Assembly: GCF_030811535.1 (NCBI RefSeq)
Contig: NZ_JAUSQX010000001.1
Coordinates: 744,001-808,000 of the forward strand
DNA: 64,000 nucleotides
Origin: Trueperella bonasi
GTDB lineage: Bacteria; Actinomycetota; Actinomycetes; Actinomycetales; Actinomycetaceae
Direction: 5' to 3'
Shown: piece after piece, positions 1-9,214 of the stretch
Layout: each line of letters starts with the position of its first letter
How positions within the stretch are numbered: the stretch's first letter is position 1
Position numbers and translations under genes: made by a program
Notes under the pieces: model-generated
Seen by the model: only the letters and a program-made list of their open reading frames with translations
The model's database searches: none
What the model was told of the DNA's origin: nothing

Positions 1-273
1 CTTCACTTTCCCAAGCGCACGATGATCATGGCCGTGCTTTCCGCGTCAACGGTCGCCGACTTTTCCTTTCTCAAGGAACAGCTCGAACTCACAGATTCTG
101 ATCTGTCCAAGCAGATGCGCACGCTCGCCGAGGCCGGCTACGTCAACGTTCGCAAGATCGGCCACGGCCGCTCAGGCAGTACCGAATATTCCGCCACCCG
201 CAAGGGCCGCAAAGCCTATGCCGCCTACAAGAAACAGCTGGCAGGCATGCTCGGTCTCGACCCCGAGGTGTAG
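1..273 (+). CDS. winged-helix transcriptional regulator, 5' end outside window
   Basis: The reading frame is open to the first base of the window, so the annotated Met at 22 is probably internal and the N-terminus is missing. The visible part has the order helix-turn-helix (about FLKEQLELTDSDLSKQMRTL), a turn, then a wing with G-x-SGSTEY and a basic end (ATRKGRKAYAAYKKQ). This matches the small HTH_34/winged-helix regulators that often precede ABC exporter genes. It ends 96 bp before the ABC ATPase and runs in the same direction, so local control of that exporter is the natural guess (inference). A MarR-type fragment is the alternative. Confidence 0.75.
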   Translation, partial: LHFPKRTMIMAVLSASTVADFSFLKEQLELTDSDLSKQMRTLAEAGYVNVRKIGHGRSGSTEYSATRKGRKAYAAYKKQLAGMLGLDPEV

Positions 274-369
274 CTCGCTGGGTTGTCTCGTAAAGAAAGA
301 GTAGGGCAAAATAGCAGGGGCTTAGACTCCCGCTCTGCCCCATTGCAAGAGGAAGGCACACCTAGACGA

Positions 370-1335
370 ATGAGTCTCGAGATCAAGCAGTTATATAAAT
401 CATTTGGGTCCACGAAGGCGCTCGATGGCATGGACTTTACCGTCCATCCGGGCGAGCTATACGGTTTCGTCGGCTCCAACGGCGCCGGAAAAACGACGAC
501 GATGCGCATCGTCCTCGGCGTACTTTCGGCTGATTCGGGCGAGGTCCGCATCGACGGGCGGCCGCTGACTTTCGAAGATCGGCAAAACTTCGGATACATG
601 CCTGAAGAGCGCGGGCTCTATCCGAAGATGACGGTCGGTGAGCAGCTGGTTTATTTCGCCCGCCTGCACGGCATGTCGGAATCGGATGCTAAGAAGGCGA
701 TGGAGTATTGGACCGACCGACTAGGCGTCGGCATGCGCCGCGGCGACGAGGTACAAGCGCTTTCGCTTGGTAACCAGCAGCGCGTCCAGCTTGCGGCCGC
801 GCTCGTGCACGATCCCGATGTGCTCGTGCTCGATGAGCCATTTTCTGGCCTCGATCCGCTTGCCGTCAACGCAATGAGCGAGGTGCTTCGCGAGAAGGCG
901 GATCAGGGCGCTACCGTCGTTTTTTCCTCGCATCAGCTCGACCTCGTTGAGCGCCTGTGTGACCGCGTGGGCATCGCCTCGCTCGGCAAAATCGCTGCCG
1001 AAGGCCCAATCGACGAACTGCGTAGCGCGAGCGCGGACGTCGTGCTCGAAGTTGAAACGTCTGAACCACATGCACTCGCCGAAGCTCTCCGACAGCTTGG
1101 CCTGCATCCGGAAGCCGGCGATCGCAATGTCACGCGCGTCAAACTCGCGCCTGGCGCTTCCGACCAGGAGATCTTGCACGCCGCACTCGCGCTGGGCCCC
1201 GTCCACAGCTTCACGCACGTGCGGCCCTCGCTCACCGATCTTTTCGGCAATATCGTCGAAGTTCCAGAACCCGCACAGGACGAAAAGAAGAAGCCCGGCT
1301 TTTTCGCTCGTCTGTTTGGAGGTAAGAAGGCATGA
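370..1335 (+). CDS. ABC exporter ATP-binding subunit
   Basis: This is the cytoplasmic ATPase of a two-component ABC exporter (NatA/YhaQ type). Visible motifs are Walker A GSNGAGKTTT, signature LSLGNQQRVQ, Walker B VLVLDEPFSGLDP and switch His in SSHQ. A C-terminal domain of about 100 residues ends in a basic/aromatic tail (KKKPGFFARLFGGKKA). An upstream TTG at 283 would add 29 residues unlike the family, so the ATG at 370 is preferred; GAGGAAGG lies a little far (13 nt) upstream. The stop overlaps the permease start in ATGA at 1332-1335, giving translational coupling. Substrate (Na+, drug or peptide) cannot be told from sequence. Length 321 aa. Confidence 0.9.
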   Translation: MSLEIKQLYKSFGSTKALDGMDFTVHPGELYGFVGSNGAGKTTTMRIVLGVLSADSGEVRIDGRPLTFEDRQNFGYMPEERGLYPKMTVGEQLVYFARLHGMSESDAKKAMEYWTDRLGVGMRRGDEVQALSLGNQQRVQLAAALVHDPDVLVLDEPFSGLDPLAVNAMSEVLREKADQGATVVFSSHQLDLVERLCDRVGIASLGKIAAEGPIDELRSASADVVLEVETSEPHALAEALRQLGLHPEAGDRNVTRVKLAPGASDQEILHAALALGPVHSFTHVRPSLTDLFGNIVEVPEPAQDEKKKPGFFARLFGGKKA

Positions 1336-2555
1336 TTCGCCATATCATTCGGCGTGAATTTCAGACGCTGTCCAAAAGTAAGTCAATGCGGATTTCCACG
1401 GCGGTCATCGTCATTCTTATCTTGGTGGCCGGAGTGGTCGCACGCTTTGTTATGAGTGACGACGGCGATCAGGAGGAGGGCGCTCAACCGCCCGCCGCTT
1501 TGACCATCGCCGTGGAAGAGCAGATGGCCGATTACGCCGCACATCTGGAAGCATCTGGCCAGGGCGTGGTGGTCATCGAAAATATCGGCGAGGCCGAGGC
1601 GGAGAGTTTCTTGCGCGAGCGCGACGAAGCCGAGGTAGATGGCCCGGCCGTCGTTCTCGCGGGCGATCCGGGTGAGCCCCTAATCGTCGCACCCTCGGAC
1701 GGCGTTTCCGGGGCTGACCGCGTCTTGACGCATCTAGTCAACACGGCGGCCACTGCGTGGTTCATGGAATCCGAAGGACTCCAGCTCGACGACGCCGATT
1801 ACGCGGCGCTTTCTTCAACCATCGCCGTTCCGGTGGAGACGATCTCGTTCGGGGGCGCGAATCTGATTATGACTAACCCGGTGGGATACTTTACGTCCTT
1901 GGCCGGCATCTTTGTCATGTTCATGATGATCATGATGGGAATTACGACCATCGCAAACGGCGTCCTCGAAGAAAAGTCCTCGCGAGTGGTTGAGATCATT
2001 TTGACCACGGTTCGCCCGCGCACGCTCCTACTTGGCAAGGTGCTCGGGATTGGCCTGTTTTTGCTGGTGCAGTTTGCGCTCTACGTCCTCGCTATCGTCG
2101 CTGCGCTGAATATTGCCGGAGTGTGGATGAGCCTGAATCTTGGCCCGTATATCGCTTCGATGTTGGTGTGGTTGCTACTCGGATTCTTCTTCTACGTGAC
2201 TCTGACCGGAGCGCTTGCGTCTACGGCTTCACGTCAGGAGGATTTGGGTGCGGTGACAACGCCGATTTCGTTTGGGATGCTCGTTCCGTTTTACGTTGGC
2301 TTTATCTTGGTACCAATGGCTCCCGAATCACTGGCCACTAAGATCGTGTCAATGATTCCCGGTTTCTCCCCGTTCGTCATGCCGGTGCGCCAAGCGTACG
2401 ACGCCGTCACCACGGTCGAACTTGCTATCGCTGCCGTCCTTGCCCTGTTGGCTATCCCGCTGGTGGCGCGACTTGCCGGCAAGATCTACGAAAATTCGAT
2501 CCTGCACACGGGCAAGAAGCTCAAGATTTCGCAGGCGCTACGCGCTAAGAATTAG
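1332..2555 (+). CDS. ABC exporter permease, NatB/ABC2 type
   Basis: Integral membrane partner of the preceding ATPase (407 aa). There is one N-terminal membrane segment (about residues 20-38), a long extracytoplasmic domain (about 45-170), then five or so hydrophobic segments between about 180 and 385. This is the ABC2_membrane_3 layout of NatB and YhaP. The conserved loop E-K-S-S-R-V-V-E-I-I-L-T-T-V-R-P before the second group of helices is typical of the family and contacts the ATPase. It is translationally coupled to the ATPase gene. It ends 3 bp before the convergent marR stop, with no hairpin terminator between them. Confidence 0.88.
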   Translation: MIRHIIRREFQTLSKSKSMRISTAVIVILILVAGVVARFVMSDDGDQEEGAQPPAALTIAVEEQMADYAAHLEASGQGVVVIENIGEAEAESFLRERDEAEVDGPAVVLAGDPGEPLIVAPSDGVSGADRVLTHLVNTAATAWFMESEGLQLDDADYAALSSTIAVPVETISFGGANLIMTNPVGYFTSLAGIFVMFMMIMMGITTIANGVLEEKSSRVVEIILTTVRPRTLLLGKVLGIGLFLLVQFALYVLAIVAALNIAGVWMSLNLGPYIASMLVWLLLGFFFYVTLTGALASTASRQEDLGAVTTPISFGMLVPFYVGFILVPMAPESLATKIVSMIPGFSPFVMPVRQAYDAVTTVELAIAAVLALLAIPLVARLAGKIYENSILHTGKKLKISQALRAKN

Positions 2556-2558
2556 CGA

Positions 2559-3086
2559 TCATGCGCTAGATTCTGAACGCTCCTTGAGGGCAGCCAGAAT
2601 TGCTCGCAGGTACTCGGCCGCTGGCTGGGTGTACTCATCGCCCACCTCGGCGAGCACTTGCCTCTCCAGATCGAGGGTGTCCCTCATCGCTAGGTCAACG
2701 GCCTGCACGCCTTTCGCGGTTGCGCACACTTGCACGATCCGCCCGTCGCTGGCTGAACTCTTCCGGCTGACCAGGCCGCTGGCCTGCATGCGGTCAATGC
2801 GGTTGGTGATGGTGCCGGAAGATACGAACGTGTCTTTCATGAGTTGGCCTGCGGTGAGCGTGTGCGAGGGCGCTCGGCGCAGGGCTGCGAGCATCTCAAA
2901 TTCCCACGTTTCTAAACCGTGCTTTGCATAAATCGCTCGGCGTACCTTCGCGAAGTGACGGTTTATTCGCAGGAGGCGAGAAAAAATTTCGAGCGGTTCC
3001 ACATCAAAATCGGGCCGTTGCCGGCTCCACGAAGCGACGACGTCGTCCACCTCGTCGCAGGTCATTACATTTTGAGCTGTCTCCAT
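2559..3086 (-). CDS. MarR family transcriptional regulator
   Basis: 175-residue winged-helix repressor of the MarR family. The core contains W-E-F-E-M-L-A-A-L-R-R-A, a recognition helix region TAGQLMKDTFVSSGTITNRI and the wing LVSRKSSASDGRIVQV, with the D-x-R signature of MarR wings. The N-terminal 30 residues are longer than usual, and a second Met at residue 8 is an alternative start. No Shine-Dalgarno precedes the ATG; a TAAACT hexamer ends 6 nt before it, which would suit a leaderless transcript. It converges with the ABC exporter genes. A palindrome at 3128-3141 is a plausible autoregulatory operator. Confidence 0.88.
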   Translation of the reverse strand: METAQNVMTCDEVDDVVASWSRQRPDFDVEPLEIFSRLLRINRHFAKVRRAIYAKHGLETWEFEMLAALRRAPSHTLTAGQLMKDTFVSSGTITNRIDRMQASGLVSRKSSASDGRIVQVCATAKGVQAVDLAMRDTLDLERQVLAEVGDEYTQPAAEYLRAILAALKERSESSA

Positions 3087-3127
3087 GCACCGAGTTTACT
3101 TCACGTTAAGATAACAGGGAATTATCC

Positions 3128-3141
3128 TGCACAATCGTGCA
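3128..3141. promoter_or_regulatory. candidate MarR operator palindrome
   Basis: TGCAC-AATC-GTGCA: 5-bp inverted arms around a 4-bp centre whose two middle bases are also palindromic. It lies 42 bp upstream of the marR start codon, in the expected -35/upstream region. MarR-family dimers commonly bind such TTGCA-like palindromes (family knowledge). The assignment here is by position and symmetry only. Confidence 0.45.
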
Positions 3142-3189
3142 TGGTGTCTCGAAGTTCTATAATCATTTCCGCGGCCCTACCACTATTTT

Positions 3190-5037
3190 TCACGTGAACT
3201 GCTCGGCAAGCTCGGCCGCCTCGAGCCAGTCCATTTCCAGCTCTTCCAAAGTGTCTCTAAGTTCGGCGATCTGTTTACCCAATTCGGCAAGCCGCGCATA
3301 GTCTTCGGTTTCGCTCACGGTGGCCGCCGCTTCGGTCTGCTCGAGGCCAAGCGCCTCAATCTGTTCGCGCACCCGCTTCATTTTGCGCTCTGCGCGCTCC
3401 ATCGCCTTCCGGGCCTCGCGTTGTTTCGCGGCGTTCGAGCGCCCCTCCGGGGCAGCACCCGATACAGCACCGCCCGGCACAGCAGCGCCTTGCTCTTCGA
3501 CGCGCACGAGCTCCATGTACTGCTCAACTCCGCTAGGTAAGTCCCGCAGTTTGCCATCGATCACGGCCACTTGGTGGTCGGTGGTTCGCTCCAGCAGATA
3601 CCGATCATGCGAAACGACGACGAGCGTACCCGGCCAAGAGTCAAGCAGATCTTCGATCGCCGCGAGCGTATCGGTGTCCACATCGTTGGTCGGTTCATCG
3701 AGAAGCAGCACGTTGGGCTCACGCATGAGCAGGCGCAACAGCTGGAGGCGGCGTCGTTCCCCGCCCGAAAGCTCGGCGACCGGTGTCCAGGCTCGCTCCC
3801 GGGTAAAGCCGAGCTGTTCGACCAGCTGCGAGGCGCTCGTCGGCTTTCCACCGATCTCCACGTGCGTTTTGATATCCGCCACCGATTCCACAACCCGTCG
3901 ATGAGCCACCTCGTCGAGCTCGCGCGTGTCCTGAGAAAGAACGGCCAGTTCGACCGTCTTCCCGGTTTTGACCGCTCCTGCCGTCGGCTCCAGCCGGCCC
4001 GCAATCAGGCCGAGCAGCGAGGACTTGCCAGCGCCGTTGGCGCCAAGGATTCCGATGCGCTCACCGGGCGCGAGGCGCAGCGTCACATCGCGCAAAACCG
4101 GCTCACTACTTCCCGGCCAGGAAAACGACACGTTTTCGAGATCCACGACCTTCTTGCCCAACCGCTGCGTTGCTATTCGGGCAAGTTCGACGGTATCGCG
4201 CGGGGGAGGCTCGTTCGCGATCAAGTCGTTGGCCGCCTCGATCCGGAACTTCGGTTTGGCCGTCCGTGCCGGTGCTCCCCTGCGTAACCATGCGAGTTCT
4301 TTCCGTAGCAGATTGGCACGTTTATCGGCGTCTTGCTGTGCGATCCGCTGCCGTTCGGCGCGTTGCAAAACGTAGGCCGCATATCCGCCCTCATAAGTTT
4401 CCACGTGGCCCGCCATCGGCGCTCGCCCGCCGGGTCCATCGTGTCCGGGTACCACTTCCCACAGGCGTTCGCACACGGCGTCGAGGAACCAGCGGTCATG
4501 GGTCACGACGACGAGCGCGCCGTCGCCACCGAACCGCTCCTTGAGGTAGCCCGCCAGATAGGTGACTCCCTCGATGTCTAGGTGATTGGTCGGCTCGTCG
4601 AGTATCACGACGTCGGCCGGTTTCACTAACGTTGCCGCGAGCGCTACTCGCCTGCGCTGCCCGCCGGAAAGCTCCCCCACATGGCGGGTCAGGTCAACGT
4701 CGGGAATAAGTCCCTGGTGGATTTCGCGGATCTTAGGATCGGATGCCCACTGGTAGGTTTCGGCCTTGCCGTGAATTGCTTCTCTCACACTTTGTTCGGG
4801 CGAAAAATCGTCAGCTTGGCCGAGCGTGGAAAAGCGCGTGCCTGACACCATGGTCACGCGCCCGGTATCGGGCTCGAGATCGCGAGTGAGCAGGCGGAGC
4901 AGCGTGGATTTTCCGCCGCCGTTGGGGCCGACGACGCCGATACGATCGCCGTCTTCGAGCGAAAGGTTCAGGCCGCCGAGGATCGGGCGAGCGCCGAGCG
5001 TGACTCCCACGTCTTCCATGCCGAGTATGTGTGCCAT
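3190..5037 (-). CDS. ABC-F family ATPase (Uup-like)
   Basis: 615-residue soluble tandem ATPase. The first cassette has Walker A GPNGGGKS, signature LSGGQRRRVA and DEPTNHLD. The second has GANGAGKS, LSGGERRRLQ and DEPTNDVD. A linker (P-site tRNA interaction motif region) lies between them, and the last 90 residues are charged and predicted coiled coil (EARKAMERAERKMKRVREQ). This is the Uup-like ABC-F layout; such proteins act on the ribosome rather than as transporters. The ATG overlaps the ispE stop by one base (TAATG), so it is the distal gene of the rpf-ksgA-ispE operon. In other actinobacteria an ABC-F gene also commonly follows ispE. Confidence 0.93.
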   Translation of the reverse strand: MAHILGMEDVGVTLGARPILGGLNLSLEDGDRIGVVGPNGGGKSTLLRLLTRDLEPDTGRVTMVSGTRFSTLGQADDFSPEQSVREAIHGKAETYQWASDPKIREIHQGLIPDVDLTRHVGELSGGQRRRVALAATLVKPADVVILDEPTNHLDIEGVTYLAGYLKERFGGDGALVVVTHDRWFLDAVCERLWEVVPGHDGPGGRAPMAGHVETYEGGYAAYVLQRAERQRIAQQDADKRANLLRKELAWLRRGAPARTAKPKFRIEAANDLIANEPPPRDTVELARIATQRLGKKVVDLENVSFSWPGSSEPVLRDVTLRLAPGERIGILGANGAGKSSLLGLIAGRLEPTAGAVKTGKTVELAVLSQDTRELDEVAHRRVVESVADIKTHVEIGGKPTSASQLVEQLGFTRERAWTPVAELSGGERRRLQLLRLLMREPNVLLLDEPTNDVDTDTLAAIEDLLDSWPGTLVVVSHDRYLLERTTDHQVAVIDGKLRDLPSGVEQYMELVRVEEQGAAVPGGAVSGAAPEGRSNAAKQREARKAMERAERKMKRVREQIEALGLEQTEAAATVSETEDYARLAELGKQIAELRDTLEELEMDWLEAAELAEQFT

Positions 5038-5954
5038 TAGTCCTCGCGAATGTGGGCGCCGGGGGCGGGCCCGTAGGCGGTGATCACCTGCGTGTCCGGG
5101 TAGCGGGCGGCAAGTTCGGCGGCGAGGGCGCGGAGCGTGGCTGGCTCGGTCAAGACGGCGACCGTCGGGCCCGATCCGGAAAGAATGGCGGCGTGCCCAT
5201 CGGCGCGCACTTGCACGAGCACATGACCGAGTTCGGGATTGAGCGAGACGGCGGGCTGCTCGAGGTCATTGACCATCGCGGCCGCGACATCCGCGAGCGT
5301 TCCGGAGCTGAGGGCTTCCCGCAGTTCCACAGTGGAGGCCGGCTCGCCCGCATCCGGATTCAGGCGATCGAATTCGCGGAAAACCTCGGGGGTTGACAGG
5401 CCATCGGAACGAGTGAGCAGCACCCAGCCGTGAATCGCCATCACGGGGACCTCGTGCAGGTGCTCTCCCCTGCCCTGCCCATGGGCGATTGACCCCTTGA
5501 GCGCAAACGGCACGTCCGAACCAAGATCGGCAGCGATGTGTTCCAGATCGTGATCGGAAAAGCCCAAGTCCCACAGCTTGTTCAGCGCAACGAGTGTGCC
5601 TGCCGCGTCGGCGGAACCGCCGGCCATGCCGCCCGCGATCGGAATGCGCTTCGTGATTTTGATCCGCGCTCCGGGAGCGTCGGCCGATCCGAGCAGGCCC
5701 CGGCGTCGTAAAAGTTCGTGGGCAGCCCGCATCGCCAAGTTCGATCCGTCCACCGGCAGCTCTGCGACGTCGATCGATCGGTCCGGGCTTGTAAATTCGA
5801 GGCTCAGCTCATCGGCAGGGGTAACCTCGACGTCGTCGAAAATATCGAGCGCCTCAAAAACCGTGTCGAGCGGGTGGAAGCCGTCCGGGCGCGGCCCGCC
5901 GACGCGCAAACCGAGATTAACCTTTGCGGGAGCTGAAACTAGAACGCGTTGCAC
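5037..5954 (-). CDS. ispE: 4-diphosphocytidyl-2-C-methyl-D-erythritol kinase
   Basis: GHMP kinase of the non-mevalonate isoprenoid pathway; it phosphorylates CDP-ME with ATP. Seen: N-terminal substrate motif SAPAKVNLGLRVGG, the glycine-rich ATP motif PIAGGMAGGSADAAGT, and C-terminal SGSGPTVAVL. The frame extends to an ATG at 6005, but that would overlap ksgA by 47 bp and add 17 non-family residues. GTG at 5954 starts VQRVLVSAPAKVN, the normal family start, 4 bp after the ksgA stop, so it was chosen (305 aa). Third gene of the rpf operon. Confidence 0.94.
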   Translation of the reverse strand: MQRVLVSAPAKVNLGLRVGGPRPDGFHPLDTVFEALDIFDDVEVTPADELSLEFTSPDRSIDVAELPVDGSNLAMRAAHELLRRRGLLGSADAPGARIKITKRIPIAGGMAGGSADAAGTLVALNKLWDLGFSDHDLEHIAADLGSDVPFALKGSIAHGQGRGEHLHEVPVMAIHGWVLLTRSDGLSTPEVFREFDRLNPDAGEPASTVELREALSSGTLADVAAAMVNDLEQPAVSLNPELGHVLVQVRADGHAAILSGSGPTVAVLTEPATLRALAAELAARYPDTQVITAYGPAPGAHIRED

Positions 5955-5958
5955 GTGC

Positions 5959-6873
5959 CTATCGTAGCCCAGCGGCGGCAATCGCCAGAAAATCCTCCAC
6001 GCCAAGGCGCTCCCCGCGCAGCGACGGGTCGACGCCGGCCGCGCGGATCACCTCTTCGGCACGTTTGGAGCTGCCTGCCCAGGGACCAAGCGCAGCCCGC
6101 AAGGTTTTGCGCCGTTGTGCAAAGGCCGCATCGACCACCGCGAAAGTCTCCTCGCGAAGCTCAGCCGGGTATCGTTCGTGGCGTTCCATGTGCACCAGCG
6201 CAGAATCGACGTTGGGCACCGGCCAAAAGACGCTTCGCGATATCTTCGTACCGCGGCGTACGTTCGCATACCAATTCGCTTTCACCGACGGGATGCCGTA
6301 GGTACGCGATCCGGGCTCAGCCGCAAGGCGATCGGCCACTTCGAGCTGCACCATCACCGTCACGGATCGCAGCGATTCAAGCTCCTCGAGCAGTGTGAGA
6401 ATGACGGGGACCGCCACGTTATACGGCAAATTTGCAACCAGGTATTCCGGCTCGAACCGCACACCACTTTCGGCGTCTTGCGCAGGCAGCACATGACCCT
6501 GCGCAGGTGGCACATCACATACAGCGTTTGGCACGGCGAGGTCACCGGCCCGCACATCCATCGCGTCGCTAGCAAGAACCGCGAATCGATCGGCGGCCTC
6601 GGGCATAAGATTGCCGATCGTCGTCGGTAACTGCCGGGCAAGTAGCGGATCAATTTCAACTGCCGAAACGAAAGCACCGACCTCCAACAGGGCAAGCGTC
6701 AAAGAACCGAGCCCCGGCCCAACTTCCAGCACGCGATCACCCGCGGCCGCGCCCGCGTCGCGAACGATACGCCGAACCGTTCCGGCGTCGTGCACAAAAT
6801 TCTGGCCGAGTGTCTTCGTCGGCCGGATCCCAAGCTGCTCAGCCAGCTCGCGGATCTGAACCGGGCCAAGCAC
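5959..6873 (-). CDS. rsmA: 16S rRNA (A1518/A1519) dimethyltransferase
   Basis: KsgA/RsmA dimethylates two adjacent adenines in the 3' terminal hairpin of 16S rRNA. Seen: [14 protein letters not shown] motif [12 protein letters not shown], catalytic NLPYN, and the C-terminal [13 protein letters not shown] and ERLGVEDF. The GTG start at 6873 shares a base with the rpf stop (TAGTG), which gives the normal start [15 protein letters not shown]. The longer ATG frame would run into rpf. Odd feature: an insertion of about 24 residues just before NLPYN, built partly from a duplicated 7-codon unit ([11 protein letters not shown]), absent from the family members I can recall. 304 aa. Confidence 0.94.
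   Translation of the reverse strand: MLGPVQIRELAEQLGIRPTKTLGQNFVHDAGTVRRIVRDAGAAAGDRVLEVGPGLGSLTLALLEVGAFVSAVEIDPLLARQLPTTIGNLMPEAADRFAVLASDAMDVRAGDLAVPNAVCDVPPAQGHVLPAQDAESGVRFEPEYLVANLPYNVAVPVILTLLEELESLRSVTVMVQLEVADRLAAEPGSRTYGIPSVKANWYANVRRGTKISRSVFWPVPNVDSALVHMERHERYPAELREETFAVVDAAFAQRRKTLRAALGPWAGSSKRAEEVIRAAGVDPSLRGERLGVEDFLAIAAAGLR
6479..6515. repeat. 21-nt tandem duplication inside ksgA
   Basis: Two 16-nt copies (TGCGCAGGCAGCACAT at 6479-6494 and TGCGCAGGTGGCACAT at 6500-6515) match at 14 positions and are offset by exactly 21 nt, so the frame is kept. They encode the PPAQ and LPAQ parts of the KsgA insertion, suggesting slippage-driven expansion of a surface loop. Confidence 0.7.
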
Positions 6874-8084
6874 TAGTACCAGCCACGAGCTTGGGAATGC
6901 CCCCAAGCTCCACACGGACTACCGTAGCGGCCTTGAATATAGCCCAGGCCCCACCGGATTTGCGTTGCCGGATTGGTCTGCCAGTCCGCGCCTGCCGATG
7001 CCATCTTCGAACCGGGCAGGGACTGCGGAATACCGTAGGCACCCGAAGAGGGGTTCATTGCCGTGTGATTCCAGTTTGACTCCCGCTGCCACAGCGCATC
7101 CAAACACGACCACTGGTCCATCCCCCAACCGTAGGATGCCAGCATGCCCTGTGCGATCTGGCGGGAGGAACCCGCCGGAACCGGCGCCGCCGGTGGCGGG
7201 GCCACCTGGCCGCCTCCACCATGGCCTGATGCGGCGCCGCTGGGAGCGGGGGCCTGTTCTTGAGTGCCTACCCGAATGACCTCGGTTACCGGTTCGGCGG
7301 CAACTGTCTCGATGAGCAGCACACGCGAAGATTCTTCCCCGTCGCGGTAAGTGACCTGATAGTTCCGCGTACCCGATCCTGCGACGCCCGCGGTTTCAAC
7401 CTCTTCCTCACCCTTGGGTAAGTTCGGATCCTCGATCCGCTCGGTCTGATGTTCCGCCGCGAACTCTTCGATAACCGATTCTGTCGTGACGCGCACGATC
7501 GTTACCGGCTGCTCGCTAACGAGCTCCGAAAGCGAGACAGACACCTCGTCACGAGCACCGATCTCAATTCCTGCCTGCGCGAAAGCAGCGGCATACGTCT
7601 GTGCCGTGTCGGTATCGATTCGCACGGTTTCGCCATCTACGGTGACGTCGAAGGATACGTCCGCAACATCTTGCACGTCGGTTTCTTCTTGGGTGGTTTC
7701 GACGACTGCCGCCATCGCGATCTCAGCCGGCGGCTTTCCCGAAGGTGTCAGCGGCAGGCCGATTGATAGGGTGGCGGCCAGTGACACCACGGATGCCGCT
7801 CCCGCCAGATGAAATGGTTTAGAAAGTTTGCGAGAGCCGAAAGATGGTTGCACGCGACTCGTCACCAATTCGTGATTCATCTTTTCCGCAAACGGCGTGC
7901 CACCGGCCACGGTGACACGTTCGACTACCGGTATCTCAGCGGTATCCGCAGACCGGCTCACCGGTGCTTGCGAAGCGCGCTCTGCCAGTCGGCGCGCCCG
8001 GCGCGAACCCGGTTTCGGGGGTGTATTAAGAAGCTCGGGGTCGAAAGGCACCGTTTTTCTATTGCTCGAGTTCCTGCTAGTCAA
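6873..8084 (-). CDS. rpfB: RpfB-like resuscitation-promoting factor / G5-domain lytic transglycosylase
   Basis: Secreted or membrane-anchored cell-wall hydrolase of 403 aa. It has a basic cytoplasmic N-terminus, a membrane segment at about 93-112, a ubiquitin-like/DUF348 repeat (about 140-200), a G5 domain (about 205-285), a Gly/Pro linker, and a C-terminal lysozyme-like domain (about 320-403). The catalytic domain carries [16 protein letters not shown] and the pattern [18 protein letters not shown], closer to the SLT-like variant common in Actinomycetaceae than to the classical Rpf domain. The start is TTG at 8084, supported by GGAGAG five bases upstream. It heads the rpf-ksgA-ispE-ABC-F operon, as in mycobacteria. 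Confidence 0.9.
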   Translation of the reverse strand: MTSRNSSNRKTVPFDPELLNTPPKPGSRRARRLAERASQAPVSRSADTAEIPVVERVTVAGGTPFAEKMNHELVTSRVQPSFGSRKLSKPFHLAGAASVVSLAATLSIGLPLTPSGKPPAEIAMAAVVETTQEETDVQDVADVSFDVTVDGETVRIDTDTAQTYAAAFAQAGIEIGARDEVSVSLSELVSEQPVTIVRVTTESVIEEFAAEHQTERIEDPNLPKGEEEVETAGVAGSGTRNYQVTYRDGEESSRVLLIETVAAEPVTEVIRVGTQEQAPAPSGAASGHGGGGQVAPPPAAPVPAGSSRQIAQGMLASYGWGMDQWSCLDALWQRESNWNHTAMNPSSGAYGIPQSLPGSKMASAGADWQTNPATQIRWGLGYIQGRYGSPCGAWGHSQARGWY

Positions 8085-8138
8085 AATCTCTCCAGTGGGC
8101 CATGCTACAACTCGGCGGCCGTAACAATCTTGAGACCG

Positions 8139-8157
8139 ATTGTAACCAAATTGTTAT
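8139..8157 (-). promoter_or_regulatory. MtrA-like direct-repeat box upstream of rpf
   Basis: On the minus strand two 8-bp direct repeats, ATAACAAT and GTTACAAT, are separated by 3 bp, i.e. one helical turn apart. They lie 55-73 bp upstream of the rpf start. This resembles the paired 8-bp motifs described for the response regulator MtrA in corynebacteria. A further copy in the opposite orientation (GTAACAAT on the plus strand) lies at 8121-8128. A similar box precedes the NlpC/P60 gene in this window. Confidence 0.5.
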
Positions 8158-8230
8158 ATGAAGCAACCGGGGTGTGCGTGATCTTACAGTGTTTCCACGG
8201 CTCGGGTGCCACCGCGGCCGCGTCTGCCGG

Positions 8231-9214
8231 TCAGATTCCGTAGACGTCCCGCGTCGTCCGATCGATCCGCGCGCAGAACTCGTCCAAGCCAAATCCTCGC
8301 AATTCAGCAAGGAATTTCGCCGTATACACCACTGCCCACACCGCGTTTGGTTGGCCACGATACGGTTCGGGCGTCAGGTAGGGCGCATCCGTTTCCACGA
8401 GCATCAGTTCGGCCGGAATATGTTCGGCCCCGTTGCGCAGATCTTTATTCGCCGGATAGGTCACGTTTCCCGCGAACGAGGCATACCAGCCGTTTTCCGC
8501 AAGAATACGGGCCAGATCGGCGTCACCCGAAAAGCAGTGGAATACCGTCCGCTCGGGCGCACCATCGGCAAGCAGGATATCGACGACGTCGGCGTGGGCT
8601 TCCCGATCGTGGATCTGTAGTGGCTTATCCAGCTCTTTCGCGAGCGCAATGTGCTCGCGAAACGAACGCTTTTGGGCGGCTCGCCCCTCTTCGCCGGTAC
8701 GGAAATAATCGAGCCCGGTTTCCCCGACTGCGACGACCGCCTCGCTACTGCTCAGGCGCGCCACCTCGCCAATCGCCTCGTCGAGTGAATACTGCTCGTG
8801 ATGCGGGGCCACGCGTGGTTCGTTACCATCCGGGCCTACCTCGCGCACGCCCGCATGCAGCGGGGCCTCGTTGGGATGGATCGCGAGCGCCGCCCACAGA
8901 TTCGGATTACTAATGGCAAGATCGCGGGTCCATTCGAGCAGTGGGAGGTCGCAACCAGAGGAGATCGCCGCCCGCACGCCGGCCGCCTCCATACCTGCCA
9001 GATGATTGGCCAGCAAGAGCGGAGGCTTCCACCTGCCCTCGAGGTTCGTGTTTTGGACTAGCGGTTCGCCTACTTCGGGCACGGGATCGGGATAAAAATG
9101 AGTGTGGTTATCCACGATCGGCACGTCGAGCGCCTCCGGAATCTCAGGAAACGCGCGCTTACGGTCCCGCTTGGATCCCGGTTGCACTTTCGCGCCGGGC
9201 TGCTCGCCAGCCAC
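8231..9214 (-). CDS. tatD: TatD family metal-dependent hydrolase
   Basis: TIM-barrel amidohydrolase-type 3'-5' DNA/RNA exonuclease of the TatD family, 327 aa. Seen: N-terminal metal motif DNHTHF, central VGETGLDYF, QIHDREAH, FHCFSGD and LVETDAPYLTPEPYRG, with the usual metal His/Glu/Asp ligands. The N-terminus carries about 30 basic residues more than the shortest homologues. The GTG start at 9214 directly abuts the metG stop (TAGGTG), so it is co-translated with metG. The order metG-tatD-rpf-ksgA-ispE matches many actinobacteria. Confidence 0.94.
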   Translation of the reverse strand: MAGEQPGAKVQPGSKRDRKRAFPEIPEALDVPIVDNHTHFYPDPVPEVGEPLVQNTNLEGRWKPPLLLANHLAGMEAAGVRAAISSGCDLPLLEWTRDLAISNPNLWAALAIHPNEAPLHAGVREVGPDGNEPRVAPHHEQYSLDEAIGEVARLSSSEAVVAVGETGLDYFRTGEEGRAAQKRSFREHIALAKELDKPLQIHDREAHADVVDILLADGAPERTVFHCFSGDADLARILAENGWYASFAGNVTYPANKDLRNGAEHIPAELMLVETDAPYLTPEPYRGQPNAVWAVVYTAKFLAELRGFGLDEFCARIDRTTRDVYGI

